NCBI GenBank assembly: GCA_028713895.1
Contig: JAQTNH010000001.1
Coordinates: forward strand, 597,376 to 661,375
Reading direction: 5' to 3'
Origin: Candidatus Nanoarchaeia archaeon
Lineage (GTDB): Archaea > Nanobdellota > Nanobdellia > CSSed11-243R1
DNA: 64,000 bases
The notes beneath the pieces were generated by a model. That model was not told the DNA's origin, did no database searches, and worked only from the letters and a program-made list of their open reading frames with translations. The translations under genes were made by a program, and so were the position numbers. Below, in pieces: positions 60,994-64,000 of the stretch (positions are counted from its first letter, which is position 1; every line of letters starts with the position of its first letter).

Positions 60994-61503
60994 TTAGGCT
61001 TTATTCTGGAAAAGAACCTTTTTTGCATTGGGCCTCATGTTCACAGCATCAAGGTTTTCATACTGAGCTCTGGATAAAACAATAACCTTTATTGAAAAGT
61101 TGAATTCTGCCTTGATTTGTTCGGCGATATCATGAGCAGTTGCCTGTTTTACATCACCTATAACCATAATACTTGCCCTGTTCTCAGCTTCATCAAGAAG
61201 GGCAATAGACTCAATAGTTGATTTTGGCATGCGTTCTACAAAAACATCCAACGGCTTTAGAGTGGGCATCAATTTTTCAAGTAAAAAGTAAGCCTGATGA
61301 GCAGAGTTCACCTTGTAAAAATTAAACGAACCTTTTGATTCTTTTTCAAGAAGCCCGATTGAGCTGAGTTTTTTGAAAATTCTGAAAACAGTAGCTGGAG
61401 GTATGCTTGTTAAGCGGCTGGTTTCCCTGACCTGGATAACCTTTTTATCGCGAAGTATTGACAGGATTTTAACAGTTTTGTCATCAAAAAGCTGGTTTAG
61501 CAT
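60994..61503 (-). CDS. Winged-helix transcription regulator
   Basis: 169 aa from MLNQLFDDKTVKIL (an ATG three codons upstream also fits). Winged helix (about 5-75) with RLTSIPPATVFRIFKKLSSIGL as the recognition part; the C-terminal half is alpha/beta with an ALLDEAENRASIMVIGDVKQAT segment, possibly a sensor. No named family assigned. Divergent from the nitroreductase, with half-sites TGTTYCA between them, so it probably controls both. Confidence 0.75.
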   Translation of the reverse strand: MLNQLFDDKTVKILSILRDKKVIQVRETSRLTSIPPATVFRIFKKLSSIGLLEKESKGSFNFYKVNSAHQAYFLLEKLMPTLKPLDVFVERMPKSTIESIALLDEAENRASIMVIGDVKQATAHDIAEQIKAEFNFSIKVIVLSRAQYENLDAVNMRPNAKKVLFQNKA

Positions 61504-61543
61504 GGCTTCCATGTTCCATAGGAAATCATAAGGTATATAAAAA

Positions 61544-61580
61544 TGTTTCTTTTTTGAAACAGTGTTTCATTTATGGAACA
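61544..61580. promoter_or_regulatory. Operator cluster between divergent regulator and nitroreductase
   Basis: Half-sites TGTTTC (61544-61549), TGAAACA (61555-61561), TGTTTCA (61563-61569) and TGGAACA (61574-61580) form overlapping inverted repeats, including the perfect TGAAACA-G-TGTTTCA. A further TGTTCCA is at 61512-61518. TATA boxes for both genes flank the cluster (minus near 61533-61541, plus near 61594-61602). Confidence 0.6.
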
Positions 61581-61626
61581 AAAAATGGGCACAAAGTATA
61601 TATTCAAAAAGGGTTTATGAAAGAGG

Positions 61627-62235
61627 ATGGATGTAATGCAGGCAATATTTGACAGGCGAAGCATACGCAAATTTCTTGACAAACCAGTTGAAGAAGAAAA
61701 AGTTCTTAAAATTCTTGATGCGGGATTGCATGCGCCAAGCGCAGGAAATTTACAGGACTGGCAATTCATTGTTGTACGTGAACACGGAAAAAGAATCCAG
61801 TTATCAGAAGCAGCAGGAGGACAATACTGGATTTCTGCAGCTCCGATAATAATTGTTTTGTGCAGCAAAACAAATCGACTGCGAAGAATTTTTGGGGAAC
61901 AGGGAGAAAATATTTATTCAATTATAGACTGCTCGTTATCTGCAGAAAACATGCTTTTAACAGCGTTTTCAGAGGGTTTAGGAAGTTGCCTTGTTGCAAC
62001 ATTTGACAAAGATGCGGTGCGAAGAATTCTTGATATCCCCCCTGAAATAAAAGTTTATGCAATAATTCCAGTCGGATACGCAGCTGAAAAACCAAACCCC
62101 CCACACAGGCTTGGGATTGAGAGTGTTGCATTTTTGGAATCCTACGGAAAAACATGGACAAAAGATGTTTCAAAAGGAATAGGCCCTGTTTTTATTCGCA
62201 GAGACCAGCCATTCACTGATTCTGAAGACATTTAA
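61627..62235 (+). CDS. Nitroreductase family flavoprotein
   Basis: 202 aa (ATG at 61627; an ATG three codons later has the better-spaced GAGG). FDRRSIRKFLDKP binds the FMN phosphate; HAPSAGNLQDWQFIVV and GLGSCLVATF are further family motifs. It reduces nitro compounds, quinones or flavins with NAD(P)H. Control by the divergent winged-helix regulator through the operator cluster is inferred. Confidence 0.9.
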   Translation: MDVMQAIFDRRSIRKFLDKPVEEEKVLKILDAGLHAPSAGNLQDWQFIVVREHGKRIQLSEAAGGQYWISAAPIIIVLCSKTNRLRRIFGEQGENIYSIIDCSLSAENMLLTAFSEGLGSCLVATFDKDAVRRILDIPPEIKVYAIIPVGYAAEKPNPPHRLGIESVAFLESYGKTWTKDVSKGIGPVFIRRDQPFTDSEDI

Positions 62236-62260
62236 AATATAAAAAGTGAAGTCTCTCAAT

Positions 62261-62298
62261 TTTGCGTATAACTGCATTATACGGTGTTTTAACGCAAA
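62261..62298. repeat. Nested inverted repeats after the nitroreductase gene
   Basis: GTATAA-CTGCA-TTATAC (62266-62282) lies inside TTTGCG ... CGCAAA (62261-62298). The outer and inner stems share a base, so they may be alternatives. Position just after the stop suggests a 3'-end structure. The remaining 62299-62470 is A+T-rich with no gene seen. Confidence 0.4.
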
Positions 62299-62470
62299 TT
62301 TAGAGCATTAAAGAACTATATCCTGCAGAGAATAATTGTTTATAAAGAAGTTTTGACTGTAGTATATTAAGGCTTTTCGAATATCGATTTTTCCACTATG
62401 ATTTCTCTTCACAAAATTTCTTCTGTGTTGAGTTATTAGGCTTTTTCTTAATCCCATAAAGACAGAGGAA

Positions 62471-62546
62471 GTATAAATATATTTCGCTTGGCGAGTATAC
62501 AATCGCTGCGATGACGGGAACAAAACAAAAAAAGAAAAAAGAGGGT
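62471..62546 (+). promoter_or_regulatory. ftsZ promoter and Shine-Dalgarno
   Basis: TATA-like GTATAAATAT at 62471-62480 and GAGGGT at 62541-62546, seven bases before the ATG. The leader is about 50 bases, so ftsZ is not leaderless. Confidence 0.55.
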
Positions 62547-62553
62547 TAAAGAA

Positions 62554-63624
62554 ATGGACTTCATCATACAGAATGCCTTGGAGGCAACAAAAAACCAATT
62601 CCAAGAAGTTGTAGTTGGTAAGGCGAACATAAAAGTCGTCGGTGTAGGTGGAGCTGGAAACAATATGGGTGACTGGCTATACCACAAAGGCGTCAAAGGT
62701 GCCGAGATTATCTTGGCAAACACAGATAAGGCCCACATAGATGCGCGTGAAGCTGATAGGAAAATCCTTATCGGAAAGGAATCCACAAAAGGCCTTGGAG
62801 CAGGCGGATATTTGGAAGTAGGAGAACAGGCAGCAAAGGAATCACTTCCAGAAATCAAGGAAGCTCTGAAAGGCGCTGACATGGTTTTCGTGTGCGCAGG
62901 CATGGGCGGAGGAACCGGCACAGGAGCATCACCAATAGTTGCACAGGTAGCAAAAGATTCCGGCGCAATAGTAATTGGTGCAGTAACAATGCCGTTCAAA
63001 ATCGAAAAAGCACGCATTGAAAAGGCTGAAGAAGGACTTCAGAAGCTTAGACGAAACTGCGACACAGTAATTGTAATCGACAACAACCGACTTATAGAGA
63101 TAGCAGGACAACTGCCGATTTCACAGGCATTTGGAGTAGCAAACGAGCTTGTGGCAACAATGATAAAGGGAATAGTCGAAATGATTACAGTCCCATCATT
63201 GGTCAACAGAGACTTTGCAGACGTAAAGGCAGTCATGAAAGGCGGAGGAGTAGCAGTAATCGGTGTAGGAGAATCAGACACTGAATCCAGAGTGGACGAA
63301 GCAGTAAAGAGAGCGCTACTGAACCCGTTGCTTGATGTCTCATACGAAGGAGCACAGGGAACCCTTATACACATAACAGGCGGGCCAGACATGACACTGG
63401 ATGATGTCAACAGAGTAGGCGAGTTGGTAACAGCATCACTTGATCCGGATGCAATGGTAACATGGGGAGCAAGAGTACAGGATAATATGTCAGGTAAAAT
63501 GAGAGTTATGACAATTATAACTGGCGTAAACTCACCATACATTTTAGGACCAAGCAGCTCAAAGAAATCAGCTCAAAAGGCATCCCAGGTTTCGCAAGAA
63601 CTTGGAATTGAGATATTGAGATAA
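62554..63624 (+). CDS. ftsZ: Cell division protein FtsZ
   Basis: 356 aa. VGVGGAGNNMGDWL, the tubulin signature GGGTGTGASP and the T7-loop NRDFADVKAVMK (catalytic Asp) are all intact. Codon style resembles highly expressed genes. FtsZ polymerises with GTP into the division ring; archaea often have two forms and this looks like FtsZ1, though the family cannot be settled by eye. A stem-loop terminator follows 11 bases after the stop. Confidence 0.96.
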   Translation: MDFIIQNALEATKNQFQEVVVGKANIKVVGVGGAGNNMGDWLYHKGVKGAEIILANTDKAHIDAREADRKILIGKESTKGLGAGGYLEVGEQAAKESLPEIKEALKGADMVFVCAGMGGGTGTGASPIVAQVAKDSGAIVIGAVTMPFKIEKARIEKAEEGLQKLRRNCDTVIVIDNNRLIEIAGQLPISQAFGVANELVATMIKGIVEMITVPSLVNRDFADVKAVMKGGGVAVIGVGESDTESRVDEAVKRALLNPLLDVSYEGAQGTLIHITGGPDMTLDDVNRVGELVTASLDPDAMVTWGARVQDNMSGKMRVMTIITGVNSPYILGPSSSKKSAQKASQVSQELGIEILR

Positions 63625-63634
63625 AGGGGTAATC

Positions 63635-63656
63635 GAAGGGGAATAATTTCCCCTTT
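63635..63656 (+). terminator. Stem-loop terminator after ftsZ
   Basis: AAGGGGAA-TAAT-TTCCCCTT, an 8-bp stem, followed by a T-rich stretch. It lies 11 bases after the ftsZ stop and should end or stabilise the transcript. Confidence 0.65.
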
Positions 63657-63689
63657 CTTTAACTCTTTATCATTCATGTTCAAAAATTC

Positions 63690-63960
63690 CAGCGAGCGCA
63701 TCAGGGCCTGCCCCTCAGCTTTATTTGAGGGGCCCCAACCCTCTTTAAGCCTTTCTTAAAAAGAAAGGCTTGCGAAAGAAAGGTTGTTGTGCGATGCAGA
63801 AAAAGAAAAGGTGTGGGATTCACGTCCTTTCCGCAAGCGAGTCCGGTTTGGACAGCACAGGGCTGTCATAACTCCGACGCGAACGAAAGGGCTTTCATAC
63901 TCATCCTTCGATGAGCACCCCTATGCCCGATGATATGAGGGCTCCTTCTTCTTTTATAGA
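63690..63960. other. Hairpin-rich intergenic stretch, possible structured RNA
   Basis: No coding frame with protein-like content is seen. Stems include GCCCCTCA/TGAGGGGC (63710-63733), a long interrupted stem 63736-63786 (CAACC/GGTTG, TCTTT/AAAGA and AGCCTTTCTT/AAGAAAGGCT), the dispersed repeat at 63851-63867, and CTCATC-CTTC-GATGAG further on. It may be a non-coding RNA or the leader of the next gene. I could not match it to SRP RNA or RNase P RNA. Confidence 0.4.
63851..63867 (-). repeat. Dispersed hairpin repeat, copy 3
   Basis: GACAGC-ACAGG-GCTGTC with the same CGG and AAAC flanks as copies 1 and 2. It lies in the hairpin-rich stretch between ftsZ and the last gene, in the opposite orientation to the flanking genes. 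Confidence 0.65.
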
Positions 63961-63972
63961 AGAGGGCATGAA

Positions 63973-64000
63973 ATGAGCAAAAAAATGGATGAAACGCAGA
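63973..64000 (+). CDS. Partial start of a small gene, possibly secE
   Basis: ATG at 63973 with GAGGG seven bases upstream; only MSKKMDETQ is readable before the window ends. In many archaea ftsZ is followed by secE (preprotein translocase gamma) and spt5, which makes secE the best guess. Nothing in nine residues can confirm it. Confidence 0.4.

Noticed and set aside
62236..62470. Small gene in the long gap before ftsZ
   Set aside because: All frames are short, A+T-rich and without ribosome sites; only inverted repeats and promoter elements are visible.
63690..63960. SRP RNA or RNase P RNA
   Set aside because: None of the conserved sequence blocks of either RNA could be found on either strand.

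Overview
The window is a gene-dense stretch of an archaeal chromosome. The evidence is archaeal/eukaryotic-type information machinery throughout: RpoE', Spt4, RpoK, TFE, the exosome (Rrp4/Rrp41/Rrp42), SBDS, proteasome alpha, RNase P proteins Pop5 and Rpp30, eIF2-gamma, aIF5B, ribosomal proteins S2, S6e, S24e, S27ae, S28e, L7Ae, L24e and L40e, class I LysRS, Kae1, TrmY, and ether-lipid enzymes (CDP-archaeol synthase, geranylgeranyl reductase). Base composition is moderately A+T rich. Bacterial-type PolX, bacterial-type adenylate kinase, an M23-like protein and PGF-pre-PGF-like surface proteins would fit a DPANN or early-branching euryarchaeal lineage, but the lineage cannot be fixed by reading alone.

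Layout. 1-3827: a truncated beta-helix surface protein. 3824-10123: a minus-strand string of overlapping genes (TGS GTPase-like, DUF1624, PolX, dCTP deaminase, Sua5, Kae1, DUF5655, TrmY). 10205-25959: the ancestral string infB-S6e-eIF2gamma-PIN nuclease-RpoE'-Spt4-S24e-S27ae, all on the minus strand but split by plus-strand inserts (a surface/toxin-like giant gene with a candidate immunity gene, purD, the membrane pyrophosphatase, a TauE transporter). 26111-29127: a tiny acidic gene, then adk-L24e-S28e-L7Ae and two more minus genes. 29224-31571: regulators, a sugar nucleotidyltransferase and acylphosphatase. 31572-38585: phosphoesterase, GluRS and a membrane-lipid/sugar cluster. 38572-47804: a long minus-strand superoperon from RNase P and proteasome through SBDS and exosome to RpoK, enolase, S2 and MEMO. 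47856-58648: L40e, LysRS, site-2 protease, TFE, DedA, M23-like, aldose epimerase, DEAD helicase, an intron-containing tRNA-Gln, a CBS-HPF fusion and Elp3. 58672-62235: orphan genes and three regulators with clear operator palindromes. 62554-64000: ftsZ, a hairpin-rich stretch and the start of a small gene (probably secE).

Regulation. First genes of transcription units repeatedly have a TATA-like box centred about 26-28 bases before the start codon (leaderless mRNA), while internal genes carry Shine-Dalgarno sequences or overlap the upstream stop. Two divergent pairs appear to share one central TATA box.

The strongest candidate for a new system is the 17050-21904 island. It encodes a secreted/membrane giant with an LXG/CdiA-like pre-toxin helical region and a C-terminal PD-(D/E)XK-like tip, followed 19 bases later by a soluble orphan protein in the immunity position.
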